A DNA stretch of 19,883 bases from Asticcacaulis sp. (GCF_020217185.1 NZ_JAIWNX010000084.1:1-19883), one strand, 5' to 3'; positions 1-7,145 are shown, counted from the first letter of the stretch. Numbers and translations are program-made. The notes: generated by a model not told the origin, from the letters alone.

Positions 1-874
1 TGCCGGTCATGGGCAGTTTCAGACCGGCCCAGGTGAAGGGCTCCACGCCCACCGGCGAAAAGACCACGTCAAAGGTCGCGCCTTCCGGGCCAAAGTCGAT
101 ATTGGTGCAGCGCACCTCGGCCTGCGGCGAGACGCCATAGGGGATCAGGCGGCGGTTCTCGACCTTGGCCGTCAGGGCCAGCACTTCCGGGTGATCGACG
201 CAAACGGCGGCAAAGCCATAGAAGGGGATGTTTTCGACGAAATCGACAAAGCCCTTCTTCACAGCTTCGAAATCGCCCCAGTGGTCAAGGTGTTCGGCGT
301 CGATATTGGTAACGATGGCCAGGGTCGATTTCAGGCGCAGGAAGGAGCCGTCAGACTCATCGGCCTCCACCACGATCCAGTCGCCGTCACCGACCTTGGC
401 ATTGGTGCCATAGGCGTTGATAATGCCGCCATTGACCACGGTGGGGTCCAGCCCGCCGGCGTCGAGCAGCGCCGCCACCATCGAGGTCGTCGTCGTCTTG
501 CCGTGCGTACCGCCAACCGCGATGGAAAATTGCAGGCGCATCAGCTCGGCCAGCATTTCGGCGCGCCGCACCAGCGGGATACGGCGCGACCGTGCGGCGA
601 TCATTTCGGGATTGTCGTGTTTAACTGCGGTCGAATAGACCAGAGCCGACACGTCGTCGCTGACATGCGCCGCTTCGTGGCCGATAAAGATTTTGGCCCC
701 CAGCTTTTGCAGACGCTCGGTATTGGCCGAGGCCTTGGCGTCCGAGCCCTGCACCTTATAGCCGATCTTGATCATGATCTCGGCAATGCCGCTCATGCCG
801 ATGCCGCCGATGCCGACAAAGTGCACGGGACCGAGGTCGAAGGGCGTGGGACGGAGCTTGGCAGGGGCAATCAT
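1..874 (-). CDS. murC: UDP-N-acetylmuramate--L-alanine ligase MurC (partial, C-terminus beyond left edge)
   Basis: Cytoplasmic ATP-dependent ligase that adds L-alanine to UDP-MurNAc, the first amino acid of the peptidoglycan stem peptide. Reading the minus strand from the ATG at 874 gives about 291 residues with no stop before the window edge, roughly 60% of a normal MurC (about 460-490 aa). Visible motifs are the N-terminal nucleotide-fold GIGGIGMSG (residues 21-29), the Mur-ligase P-loop [10 protein letters not shown] (122-131), VEADESDGS (169-177) and [10 protein letters not shown] (190-199), all in the expected order. The start is set by the conserved N-terminus; I see no strong Shine-Dalgarno. 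murC normally follows murG closely, but here parDE and a permease separate them, so murC probably needs its own promoter in 875-1100, where a family A repeat and two GACTC sites lie. Identification is firm; promoter use is inference. Confidence 0.97.
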   Translation of the reverse strand, partial: MIAPAKLRPTPFDLGPVHFVGIGGIGMSGIAEIMIKIGYKVQGSDAKASANTERLQKLGAKIFIGHEAAHVSDDVSALVYSTAVKHDNPEMIAARSRRIPLVRRAEMLAELMRLQFSIAVGGTHGKTTTTSMVAALLDAGGLDPTVVNGGIINAYGTNAKVGDGDWIVVEADESDGSFLRLKSTLAIVTNIDAEHLDHWGDFEAVKKGFVDFVENIPFYGFAAVCVDHPEVLALTAKVENRRLIPYGVSPQAEVRCTNIDFGPEGATFDVVFSPVGVEPFTWAGLKLPMTG

Positions 875-914
875 GGAAGCGTGGACTCGTGGGGTAAGAT
901 GAAAGGTGTTCTGC

Positions 915-1000
915 TTTAGAGCGCATTCCGAAAAGTGTGCAACGGTTTTCGGACTCAAATGCGCGACCAACCAAAACGTTAGAGCGAAATACGCTCTAGA
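915..1000 (+). repeat. Family A palindromic repeat, copy A1
   Basis: Starts TTTAGAGCGCATTCCG and ends GCTCTAGA. The core is an inverted repeat: GCGCATTCCGAAAA pairs with TTTTCGG...AATGCGC around a short GC-rich loop. A conserved tail (GCGACCAA-CCAAAAC-TTAGAGCG) and a second small AGAGC/GCTCT hairpin follow. The same architecture recurs at 13470-13576, 14074-14124, 14985-15086 and, reversed, 19767-19883. It lies between the divergent murC and parD genes, 40 bp from the murC start, so it probably overlaps the murC promoter region. AGAGC-bounded REP-like hairpins of this type are common in alphaproteobacterial intergenic DNA (from memory). Confidence 0.8.
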
Positions 1001-1067
1001 ACACGGCGACACAGGTGTCACGGAGGATTTTTTGAACGCCACACCGTCGGATCAGATAGGAATAAAT

Positions 1068-1088
1068 CGGATTTAATGCTACAATCCG
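1068..1088 (+). promoter_or_regulatory. Candidate parDE promoter/operator
   Basis: CGGATT (1068-1073) and AATCCG (1083-1088) form a 6-bp inverted repeat with 9 bp between. The right arm overlaps a good -10-like sequence, TACAAT at 1080-1085, which also reads as GCTACAAT (1078-1085), close to the Caulobacter housekeeping -10 GCTANAWC. No convincing -35 is seen. ParD proteins usually repress their own operon by binding palindromes over the promoter, so this is the natural operator candidate about 20 bp upstream of the parD start. Inference from sequence only. Confidence 0.4.
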
Positions 1089-1107
1089 GGGAGCAGAGGA
1101 GCATCCC

Positions 1108-1368
1108 ATGGCCAAGTTTTCCATCTCCATGACCGACCGCATGGCGCAAACCGTTCAACGCCGCGTCGAACAGGGCGACTATAACAATGTCAGCGAATAT
1201 TTCCGCGATCTGGTGCGCCGCGATGAGGAAAAACAGGCCGCCGAAGACCGCCTGCGCGATATGCTGGACAAGGCCGAAGCGAGCGGCTTCAGCGATATGA
1301 GCTTTGACGAGATCTGGAATGATGCCGAAGAGCGCTACCTGAAACGTCAGGCAGCGAAACATGGCTGA
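1108..1368 (+). CDS. parD: ParD-family antitoxin
   Basis: An 86-residue protein. The N-terminal half (MAKFSISMTDRMAQTVQRRV, then SEYFRDLVRR at about 29-38) fits the ParD ribbon-helix-helix: a short beta strand then two helices with the characteristic VSEYFRDLVRRDE pattern. The C-terminal half is acidic and helical, the part that normally wraps around the toxin. It should neutralise the ParE-type toxin encoded immediately downstream and autorepress the operon. ATG at 1108 is preceded by a purine-rich GGGGAGCAGAGGAG stretch giving a good ribosome binding site. Its stop overlaps the parE start by 8 nt (ATGGCTGA), so the two are translationally coupled, as usual for type II modules. The pair is transcribed against the flanking cell-wall genes. 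Confidence 0.9.
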   Translation: MAKFSISMTDRMAQTVQRRVEQGDYNNVSEYFRDLVRRDEEKQAAEDRLRDMLDKAEASGFSDMSFDEIWNDAEERYLKRQAAKHG

Positions 1369-1651
1369 CTTTACCCTCAGTGATGAAGCGGGTCAGGACT
1401 TGAAATCCATAGCGCAGTACACGCTCGACCGGTTCGGCTATGAGCAGGCGCGAAAATATCGCTACGAACTCTACGAAACCCTTATACTGCTGGCGAAACG
1501 GCCGTGCATAGGTGCCGCCTGCGAACAGATACGTACGCAGACCCGACGCTTTTCGCACCTGTCGCATATGATTTACTATCGACCGCTACAGCAGGGTATT
1601 CTGGTTCTGCGCATCCTGCACCATTCGCAGGACCCGCTACGTCATCTTTAG
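1361..1651 (+). CDS. parE: ParE-family toxin (RelE/ParE superfamily)
   Basis: A 96-residue basic protein with the ParE signature layout: FTLSDEAGQDLKSIAQYT (helix-rich start with the conserved L-A-DL-I-Y pattern), RYELYETLILLAKRP in the middle, and the C-terminal strands HMIYYRPLQQGILVLRILHHSQD with R89-type basic residues near the end. Chromosomal ParE toxins of this type poison DNA gyrase; that target is family knowledge and is not visible here. It overlaps parD by 8 nt upstream. Its stop TAG (1649-1651) overlaps the stop TAA of the convergent permease gene (1648-1650 on the opposite strand), leaving no intergenic space. The gene looks intact. Confidence 0.9.
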   Translation: MADFTLSDEAGQDLKSIAQYTLDRFGYEQARKYRYELYETLILLAKRPCIGAACEQIRTQTRRFSHLSHMIYYRPLQQGILVLRILHHSQDPLRHL

Positions 1652-2706
1652 GTTTCAGCCTCTCCCGACACCTCTGCCTCGGCGCCGTGATCGCCCAGCA
1701 CCTCACCGACATAGAATTTCATCACCAGCGTGTGCGCCACCACGGTCAGCGGTGTGGCAAACAGCACCCCCAGCGGCCCGAGCAACGAGCCGAAGCCCAG
1801 CACGGCAAACAGCGTGATAACGGTCGGCACGGCCGCGACGTGCTTTTGCACCATCGGCGTGATGATGTTCGACTCAAGCTGCGACACGCCAACATAGATG
1901 ACGAGCGCCGCCACGAAGGTCGTCATATTTTCTGACGCCGCCAGCAGCAGGCCCGGCCCCGCCGACACCACCGGCCCGACGATGGGCACAAACTGCGCCA
2001 GACCGGACATCAGCCCCAGCGCTCCGGCCGAGGGCACACCGGCAATGCTGAGCCCGATGGCCGTCAGCGACCCGACCAGCACCATCGAAAACAACTGGCC
2101 CAAAAGCCACAGACGCAGCGCCTTACCGCTCAGATTGAGGCCGTCCCGCACGCGCTCCTTCTGCGACTTGGGGAACAGGCGCACCACCCCGTCGCGATAG
2201 CTGCGCGGGTGCATGGCCATGAAGATACCCGCGACGACGACCACCACCAGATTGGCAATCGAAGAGGCGATTTCCCCGGCGATCTTGGGCACCAGAGACA
2301 ACACACCCGACGCCTGCTGACCGAGATTATTGATCTGATCCAGCACCGTGGCCCCGGCCTCAGAGGCGCGCAGACGCGCCTGAAGCTGTGCCCAGGCTTC
2401 GGGCAGTTCGCGCGAGAGGTTGTTGGTCTGGCGCACGATCTCGCTGCCGAACAGCCAGCCCGACGCCGCCAGAAACGACACGAGGAACAAAAGCGCCAGC
2501 AGCACCGCCCAGTTGTCCTTGAGCTTCAGATACTTGACCAGCGGCTCCGCCGTGGCGCGCAAAACGGTCGCCACCACCACCGCCCCAAAGACCAGCAGCC
2601 AGATGCCGATCAGCTTGAAGGCCAGAAGGCTTAAACCCACCACCATCAGCAGGAACAGCGTCTTCTGGACAAAGCCCGCATCGAGCCGGTTACGCGCAAA
2701 AAACAT
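1648..2706 (-). CDS. AI-2E family (PerM/UPF0118) membrane permease
   Basis: A 352-residue polytopic membrane protein. Two hydrophobic segments come first (about residues 15-50), then a short pair at about 63-80. A roughly 100-residue soluble/amphipathic section follows (LSRELPEAWAQLQARLRAS...). A C-terminal block of membrane helices contains the family-typical LGLMSGLAQFVPIVGPVVSAGPG, VYVGVSQLESNIITPMVQ and FGSLLGPLGVLFATPLTVV patterns. The family contains poorly defined exporters/permeases; the AI-2E name does not establish autoinducer transport. It starts 61 bp after murG on the same strand and is probably co-transcribed with ftsW-murG. The far end meets parE tail to tail. Start ATG at 2706 has a GGGGG run upstream. 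Substrate unknown. Confidence 0.9.
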   Translation of the reverse strand: MFFARNRLDAGFVQKTLFLLMVVGLSLLAFKLIGIWLLVFGAVVVATVLRATAEPLVKYLKLKDNWAVLLALLFLVSFLAASGWLFGSEIVRQTNNLSRELPEAWAQLQARLRASEAGATVLDQINNLGQQASGVLSLVPKIAGEIASSIANLVVVVVAGIFMAMHPRSYRDGVVRLFPKSQKERVRDGLNLSGKALRLWLLGQLFSMVLVGSLTAIGLSIAGVPSAGALGLMSGLAQFVPIVGPVVSAGPGLLLAASENMTTFVAALVIYVGVSQLESNIITPMVQKHVAAVPTVITLFAVLGFGSLLGPLGVLFATPLTVVAHTLVMKFYVGEVLGDHGAEAEVSGEAET

Positions 2707-2767
2707 GGGAAGCCCCCGTTACTCTAAAAATCATCCCGATCTAGCGGCTGCGCAGATAAGGAAACAA

Positions 2768-3904
2768 TTAGTCCGCTCTCTTGCGCTTCACCGTTCGCTC
2801 GACCAGATCGGCCAGAAGCTGCGCCGCGTCGGGCCGCGCCACCGATTTGGCGGCAGCGGCGCGCGTTTCAAGGCCCGCCGCCCCTTCTTCGATCAGGGCG
2901 CGGATGGCCGCGCTCAGGCTTTCGACCGTCACATCGTCTTCGCGCAGCACCACGGCGGCGCCGGCTTCTTTCAGCACGGCGGCGTTGTGCGTCTGGTGGT
3001 CATCCGCGGCGATTTTCAGCGGGATCAGCAGGGACGGCTTGCCCGCCACGGCCAGTTCGCAGCAGGTCGAAGCGCCCGACCGGCCAATAACGATATGGGC
3101 TCGGCCCAGCCGCTCAGCCATATTGTCGAAGAATGGCGCGACCTCGGCCTCGATCTCGGCCTCGGCATAGGTTTTACGGGCGAGGTCGATCTGCTCGGCG
3201 CGGGTCTGCTGCTCAACGCGCAGGTTGATGCGCAGCGACACCGGCAAAAGCGCCAGCGCCTGAGGCACGGTTTCGGACAGAATCTTCGCCCCCTGCGATC
3301 CGCCGGTGATCAGCAGGCGGATTTCCTTGTCGATGGGCGGATAGGGCTTGCCATAAAGCGCCCGTATATCCGGACGCACCGGATTGCCGACCACCTGCAC
3401 CTGCCCTTCCAGCACAGCCGGGGCCATTTTCAGCACCGGAAAGGCGCAGGCCACCGCATCGACCCTGGCGCACAGTTGGCGGTTGGAGCGCCCCAGCACC
3501 GAATTCTGTTCGTGCAGCAGGGTCACGTCCTTGCGCGACAGAGCCGCCATCAGGGCCGGATAGGAGGGATAGCCGCCAAAGCCGATCACCGCCCAGGGCC
3601 TGAGGCGCTTGAACGCCTTGCGCGCCTGTTGCGTACCGGTGAAGATTTTCAGCGCCGCCTTGGCCATGCCGATGAGATCGCCGCGCCTGAAGGTTGCGGC
3701 TTCCAGCGACAGGCGCTCTATCGCCGGGAATTTTTCGGCATAAGCCGCCCCGCGCGCGTCGGACGCCAGCACCACCTGCCAGCCACGCGCGATCAGCTCA
3801 CGCGCCAGCGCCTCGGCCGGGAACATATGCCCGCCCGTCCCCCCGGCAGCCACCACGGCCAGCGGCGTTTCGGAAAGGGGTTTGGGTTTTCTCTTACGGG
3901 CCAT
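2768..3904 (-). CDS. murG: MurG, undecaprenyl-PP-MurNAc-pentapeptide N-acetylglucosaminyltransferase
   Basis: GT28-family enzyme acting at the inner face of the cytoplasmic membrane: it transfers GlcNAc from UDP-GlcNAc to lipid I, making lipid II. With the ATG at 3904 the protein is 378 aa. The glycine-rich lipid-side loop GGTGGHMFPA (21-30) is followed by VIGFGGYPSYPALMAA and LHEQNSVLGRSNR. The C-terminal UDP-binding domain has LLITGGSQGAK, IGRSGASTCCELAVAGKP and AADDHQTHNA. An upstream in-frame TTG (3943) would add 13 residues but lies before the conserved start and has no better ribosome site, so ATG 3904 is preferred. It follows ftsW by 48 bp, the expected dcw neighbour. The very C-terminus is lysine/arginine-rich. 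Confidence 0.97.
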   Translation of the reverse strand: MARKRKPKPLSETPLAVVAAGGTGGHMFPAEALARELIARGWQVVLASDARGAAYAEKFPAIERLSLEAATFRRGDLIGMAKAALKIFTGTQQARKAFKRLRPWAVIGFGGYPSYPALMAALSRKDVTLLHEQNSVLGRSNRQLCARVDAVACAFPVLKMAPAVLEGQVQVVGNPVRPDIRALYGKPYPPIDKEIRLLITGGSQGAKILSETVPQALALLPVSLRINLRVEQQTRAEQIDLARKTYAEAEIEAEVAPFFDNMAERLGRAHIVIGRSGASTCCELAVAGKPSLLIPLKIAADDHQTHNAAVLKEAGAAVVLREDDVTVESLSAAIRALIEEGAAGLETRAAAAKSVARPDAAQLLADLVERTVKRKRAD

Positions 3905-3952
3905 AGATATTTGCTCATGTAATCCCGCCCGTAAACGGGACAAGGGTCTGGG

Positions 3953-5107
3953 TTACCACTGCGTATGGTCGTCCGGTTCGATTTCGGCCGGGCGTTTGCG
4001 CGTCAGGGCCAGAATCAGCCCCATGGTCAGCCCCATCGCCATCAGCGACGACCCGCCATAGGAGATGAACGGCAGGGTCATGCCCTTGGGCGGAATGACC
4101 TGCAAGTTGACGCTGATATTGATCAGCACCTGCATCCCCAAAAGGATATACAGGCCCGATGTGGCAATCTGACGAAAGGCGTCAGGCATGGCCATAGCCT
4201 TCCACAGGCCACGCAGCACGACGAACGCAAAAATGGCGATCAGCAGCAGCGACATCCACAGACCATATTCTTCCGCCGCCACCGAATAGATAAAGTCAGT
4301 GTGCATGTCGGGGATCAGGCGCTTCATGGTCCCTTCGCCGACGCCGGTGCCGGTCAGACCGCCATTGGCGATGGCCGCCGCGGCGCGTTCGACCTGAAAA
4401 CGGTCGCCGTCCGGGTCGATAAAGTCCTTAATGCGGTCACGGAAGTGCGGCAGGATGAAGTAGAGGCTGGCAAAACCCGTCACGCCCGCCGCCGACAGGC
4501 CGACGATCCAGCGCATGGGCACGCCGGAAATATAGAAACAGGCCCCGAAGGCCACGGTGATCAGGATGGATTGCCCCACATCAGGCTGGATCAGCAGAAG
4601 CGCGATGCACAGCGCATAGAGGCAAAAGGCGATGGTCACACCCGGCACGCCCTTGCCCTTTTGCCCTTCGGCAAACATCCACGACACCAGCACGATCAGG
4701 GCGGGCTTGAGAAATTCCGAAGGTTGAAGGCTGAAAAAGCCCAGATCGAGCCAGCGCCGCCCGCCCTTTGACGTGTGCCCGATCAGTGGCAGCATGGCCA
4801 TGACGAAGATAGCGCCGCCATAGATGGCGACGCTGGCGCGCTTCACCCCTTTCAGCGAAAACATCGAAATGCCGAGCATCAGAGCCACCGAGGCGAAGGC
4901 AAACAGCACATGGCGCTGGGTGAAGTAGAATTCGTTGGTGATCCCCACCTTGGGCGCGGCGACCGGCGACGACGAAAATGAAAAGACCAGCCCGGCGAAG
5001 ATCAGCAGCAACACAAAGCCGAGCGTCAGCTTATCCACCGTCCACCACCACATGGCGAGCGGCGAGCGGTCGGTGCGCGTAAACGGATGTGCGAAGCCGG
5101 AATTCAT
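3953..5107 (-). CDS. ftsW: FtsW, septal SEDS peptidoglycan glycosyltransferase
   Basis: A 384-residue SEDS-family membrane protein that polymerises lipid II at the division septum together with FtsI. About ten hydrophobic segments are visible. Family motifs include GHTSKGGRRWLDLGFFSLQPSEFLK (about 109-133), a large periplasmic loop with RIKDFIDPDGDRFQVERA and GGLTGTGVGEG, then FIYSVAAEEYG and the C-terminal NISVNLQVIPPKGMTLPFISYGGSS. The N-terminus carries a short hydrophilic tail before the first membrane helix (WWWTVDKLTLGFVLLLIF). ATG 5107 fits the family length. murG follows. On the upstream side murD, the usual predecessor, is absent; a divergent hydrolase gene is found instead, so ftsW starts its own transcription unit, probably from the CtrA-box region at 5185-5200. 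Confidence 0.97.
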   Translation of the reverse strand: MNSGFAHPFTRTDRSPLAMWWWTVDKLTLGFVLLLIFAGLVFSFSSSPVAAPKVGITNEFYFTQRHVLFAFASVALMLGISMFSLKGVKRASVAIYGGAIFVMAMLPLIGHTSKGGRRWLDLGFFSLQPSEFLKPALIVLVSWMFAEGQKGKGVPGVTIAFCLYALCIALLLIQPDVGQSILITVAFGACFYISGVPMRWIVGLSAAGVTGFASLYFILPHFRDRIKDFIDPDGDRFQVERAAAAIANGGLTGTGVGEGTMKRLIPDMHTDFIYSVAAEEYGLWMSLLLIAIFAFVVLRGLWKAMAMPDAFRQIATSGLYILLGMQVLINISVNLQVIPPKGMTLPFISYGGSSLMAMGLTMGLILALTRKRPAEIEPDDHTQW

Positions 5108-5184
5108 GGACGGGTAGGGTTCTGCAAGGGGAAAACAGGCCCCGCACGGGTCCGGGCCATCGGGCGTCAGAGTCCCGAAACGCG

Positions 5185-5200
5185 GTTAATTCCGGGTTAA
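5185..5200 (-). promoter_or_regulatory. CtrA-type box with adjoining GANTC site between ftsW and the GH19 gene
   Basis: Read on the minus strand the sequence is TTAA-CCCGGAA-TTAAC, an exact match to the CtrA consensus TTAA-N7-TTAAC. GATTC (5201-5205) abuts one edge and GAGTC (5170-5174) lies on the ftsW side; both are GANTC, the CcrM methylation site of Caulobacterales. The box sits inside a wider inverted repeat, CGCGG (5181-5185) with CCGCG (5205-5209). Its edges are 77 bp from the ftsW start and 75 bp from the GH19 ATG, so it could serve either or both. The match is seen directly; binding and regulation are inference. Confidence 0.65.
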
Positions 5201-5275
5201 GATTCCGCGAAAGGCGGCATTTATCCTCCCTCTTCGTGGCGGGTGGACAATAGGGCTTTTGCACCGGAGCCCGCC

Positions 5276-5875
5276 ATGTCCATAAAGATCGACCTCACCG
5301 CCCTGCCCGCCCCTTTGAAATCGAAACTGGCCCGCACCACCGGCCACATCGCCCTGATCGAACGCTGGAACCGCGACCACGCCGATGGCGATCCGCGCTG
5401 GCTGGCCTATATACTGGCCACCGCCTTTCACGAAACAGGCGGCACCTGCCTCCCCGTGCGCGAAACGGGGGCGGCGTCCGATGCGGTGGCCATCGCCAGA
5501 CTGGAGCGCGCCTTTGCCGCCGGACGTCTGCCGTGGGTGAAGACGCCCTATTGGCGGAGGGACAAGGACGGCAAGTCGTGGCTGGGGCGCGGGCTGGTGC
5601 AGATCACCCACCGCACCAACTATGCCCGCCTCGGTCAGGCCATCGGCGAAGACCTGATCAGCGATCCCGACCGGGCGCTGGACCCCGAAGTGGCGCTGAA
5701 CATTCTGTTCACCGGCATGATCGAGGGCCTGTTTACGGGCAAAAAGCTCAGTGACTATTTCAATCCCCGCCGCTGCGACTGGACCGGGGCGCGCGCCATT
5801 ATCAATGGTCGCGAAAGCGCGGAGACTGTGGCGGGGTATGCAAAGGCGTTTTACGCGGCCCTGTCTCAGGCCTGA
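5276..5875 (+). CDS. Glycoside hydrolase family 19 lysozyme/chitinase-like protein
   Basis: A 199-residue single-domain protein resembling the phage and alphaproteobacterial GH19 group, which cleaves beta-1,4 links in peptidoglycan or chitin. Motifs are WLAYILATAFHETGG (42-56; E53 is the likely catalytic acid), GRGLVQITHRTNY (104-116; normally GRGYVQLT in this group), EGLFTGKKLSDYF (150-162) and ARAIINGRE (172-180). There is no signal peptide or membrane helix, as in endolysins needing a holin or lysis for export. ATG 5276 is chosen because GGAG (5266-5269) sits 6 nt upstream; an in-frame GTG at 5243 lacks this. It is divergent from ftsW across the CtrA-type box and overlaps the GFA gene by 10 nt tail to tail. 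It could be a domesticated phage lysin; no other phage gene is nearby. Confidence 0.85.
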   Translation: MSIKIDLTALPAPLKSKLARTTGHIALIERWNRDHADGDPRWLAYILATAFHETGGTCLPVRETGAASDAVAIARLERAFAAGRLPWVKTPYWRRDKDGKSWLGRGLVQITHRTNYARLGQAIGEDLISDPDRALDPEVALNILFTGMIEGLFTGKKLSDYFNPRRCDWTGARAIINGRESAETVAGYAKAFYAALSQA

Positions 5876-6342
5876 CCGGTCATCTGCCGCCAGCGCTCGA
5901 TCAGGGGCTGATAGGTAGCGGGCCCCTTCTCGAAACACAGTTCATCCGGGCCGATCGTCACAAAGGCCTGCCTGGAGCGCGTCCAGATATGGCCGGCCGG
6001 ACGCAGCCACGCCGCGTCGTCCAGCGTGCCACCCTTGATATTGAAAGTCTCGGCATCAGGGCGGCGTCCGTGAAACAGCCGCGTCCCGCAGTCCGGACAG
6101 AATTCGCAGACCTTTTGCGCGCCGCTTTCGGCCTGCACGTAAAAGCCCTTCGGCTGGCCCTCTATCTCGATATCAGCGGCGCGCACGCGGATCGACTCGC
6201 CATAGGCCGAGGAAGACTGCTTCTGGCAATGGGTGCAGTGGCACAGATAGAAGACGACGGGTATGGCCTTGAGCCGATAGCGAATCCGACCGCACTGGCA
6301 GCCACCGGACAAGGGAAACGGCGGGACATTGACGGTTTGCAT
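5866..6342 (-). CDS. GFA/CENP-V family zinc-binding protein
   Basis: A 158-residue protein with the full zinc-cysteine set of the GFA (glutathione-dependent formaldehyde-activating enzyme-like) fold. It has CQC at 15-17, CHCTHC at 34-39 followed by QKQSSSAYG, and CEFCPDCGTRLF at 79-90. The C-terminal part (FNIKGGTLDDAAWLRPAGHIWTRSR) matches the family's GTLDD...P..HIW pattern. Most members have no proven enzymatic activity; the formaldehyde-related name should not be read as a function. The start ATG at 6342 fits family length. The 3' end overlaps the convergent GH19 gene by 10 nt. The upstream side faces the rpmI promoter region. Confidence 0.92.
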   Translation of the reverse strand: MQTVNVPPFPLSGGCQCGRIRYRLKAIPVVFYLCHCTHCQKQSSSAYGESIRVRAADIEIEGQPKGFYVQAESGAQKVCEFCPDCGTRLFHGRRPDAETFNIKGGTLDDAAWLRPAGHIWTRSRQAFVTIGPDELCFEKGPATYQPLIERWRQMTGQA

Positions 6343-6439
6343 GATACCCTCACGATCAGGCTTTTGCTTTTAGGGATTCATCGCTTGTCACGCCAGACTT
6401 TTTCCTGTAATGACCCGCGCTTCCTGACCTGCCGGGCCC

Positions 6440-6466
6440 CTGACATGCCTTGGCGGGTGCTAACTC
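6440..6466 (+). promoter_or_regulatory. Candidate housekeeping promoter of rpmI-rplT
   Basis: GCTAACTC at 6459-6466 matches 7 of 8 positions of the Caulobacter housekeeping -10 (GCTANAWC). CTGACAT at 6440-6446 is a partial match to the -35 (TTGACGS), with a 12-bp gap that is inside the usual 10-14 bp range. A TATAAA at 6467-6472 immediately follows. The site is about 36 bp upstream of rpmI, leaving a short leader. The consensus is recalled from Caulobacter literature; the promoter is inferred. Confidence 0.4.
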
Positions 6467-6502
6467 TATAAAGAGGACGGCGTTACCCGCGCCGCAAATG
6501 AA

Positions 6503-6700
6503 ATGTCAAAACTGAAGACCAAATCGGGCGCCAAGAAGCGTTTCCGCTTCACTGCGTCGGGCAAGGTGAAGGCTGGCGTCGCCGGCAAGCGCCACCGTCT
6601 GATCTCGCACAACGGCAAGTACATCCGTCAGAACCGCGGCACGCAGGTGATGTCGGACGCCGATACCGCGAAGATCAAATCCTACATGCCCTACGCCTAA
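6503..6700 (+). CDS. rpmI: 50S ribosomal protein bL35
   Basis: A 65-residue, highly basic protein with the L35 signature: [20 protein letters not shown] at the start, [19 protein letters not shown] in the middle. It is a late-assembling component of the large ribosomal subunit. Length and sequence are normal for the family. ATG 6503 is preceded by an overlapping out-of-frame ATG at 6498 and only a distant purine stretch (AAGAGGACGG, 6471-6480), so the ribosome binding site is weak or unusual. rplT follows after 13 nt. The gene infC, which precedes rpmI in many bacteria, is not here; a GFA gene in opposite orientation occupies that side. Confidence 0.98.
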   Translation: MSKLKTKSGAKKRFRFTASGKVKAGVAGKRHRLISHNGKYIRQNRGTQVMSDADTAKIKSYMPYA

Positions 6701-6713
6701 GGAGACGTGAACC

Positions 6714-7073
6714 ATGGCACGTGTTAAAAGAGGCGTCGTTTCTCACGCCCGTCACAAAAAAGTTCTGAAGCAGGCCAAGGGTTTCTACGGCCGCCGCAAG
6801 AATACCATCCGCACCGCCAAGGCCGCTGTCGATAAGGCCGGCCAATACGCTTACCGTGACCGTCGCGTCAACAAGCGTAACTTCCGCGCCCTGTGGATCC
6901 AGCGCATCAACGCGGCTGCCCGCGTCGAAGGCTTCACCTACTCGCAGTTCATCCACGGTCTGAACCTGGCCGGTATCGAACTGGACCGTAAGGCTCTGGC
7001 CGCTCTGGCCGCCAACGACGCCCCGGCCTTCGCCGCCGTGGCCGAGAAGGTCCGCGCGGCTCTGGCGGCGTAA
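6714..7073 (+). CDS. rplT: 50S ribosomal protein bL20
   Basis: A 119-residue basic protein, the standard length for L20, which binds 23S rRNA early in large-subunit assembly. [36 protein letters not shown] and [20 protein letters not shown] are the canonical family blocks; the C-terminal half carries the [20 protein letters not shown] globular domain. GGAG at 6701-6704, directly after the rpmI stop, is the ribosome binding site. L20 represses its own operon by mRNA binding in E. coli; no such structure was identified in the short leader here. An intrinsic terminator follows at 7111-7145, so pheS and pheT, often next in this operon, are separated. Confidence 0.98.
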   Translation: MARVKRGVVSHARHKKVLKQAKGFYGRRKNTIRTAKAAVDKAGQYAYRDRRVNKRNFRALWIQRINAAARVEGFTYSQFIHGLNLAGIELDRKALAALAANDAPAFAAVAEKVRAALAA

Positions 7074-7110
7074 GACTAAGTCTCTTTCAAGAGATACCCG
7101 AACACATGGA

Positions 7111-7145
7111 AAACCCCGCACCGGCAACGGCGCGGGGTTTTTCGT
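7111..7145 (+). terminator. Rho-independent terminator of rpmI-rplT
   Basis: The perfect 9-bp stem AAACCCCGC (7111-7119) / GCGGGGTTT (7132-7140) has a 12-nt loop, followed by TTCGTTTTT. It lies 37 bp after the rplT stop. A smaller TCTC/GAGA hairpin precedes it at 7081-7094. Confidence 0.9.

Noticed and set aside
191..919. Plus-strand open frame of 242 codons over the murC region
   Set aside because: The minus strand reads as MurC with every expected motif; the plus-strand frame is its shadow.
2420..3922. Long plus-strand open frame (about 500 codons) opposite murG
   Set aside because: It is antisense to a firmly identified murG; high-GC codon bias opens the reverse frames and the translation shows no recognisable domain. 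The same applies to long antisense frames opposite pheS (9756-10814), pheT (11089-12495), the MFS gene (15172-16371) and the kinase (17487-18752).
3905..3943. 13-residue N-terminal extension of MurG from a TTG codon
   Set aside because: It is outside the conserved start, uses a rare start codon and has no better Shine-Dalgarno than ATG 3904.
6384..6412. Alternative rpmI promoter TTGTCA-17 bp-TAATGA
   Set aside because: The -35 is fair but the -10 matches only two of six positions; the GCTAACTC site downstream is better.
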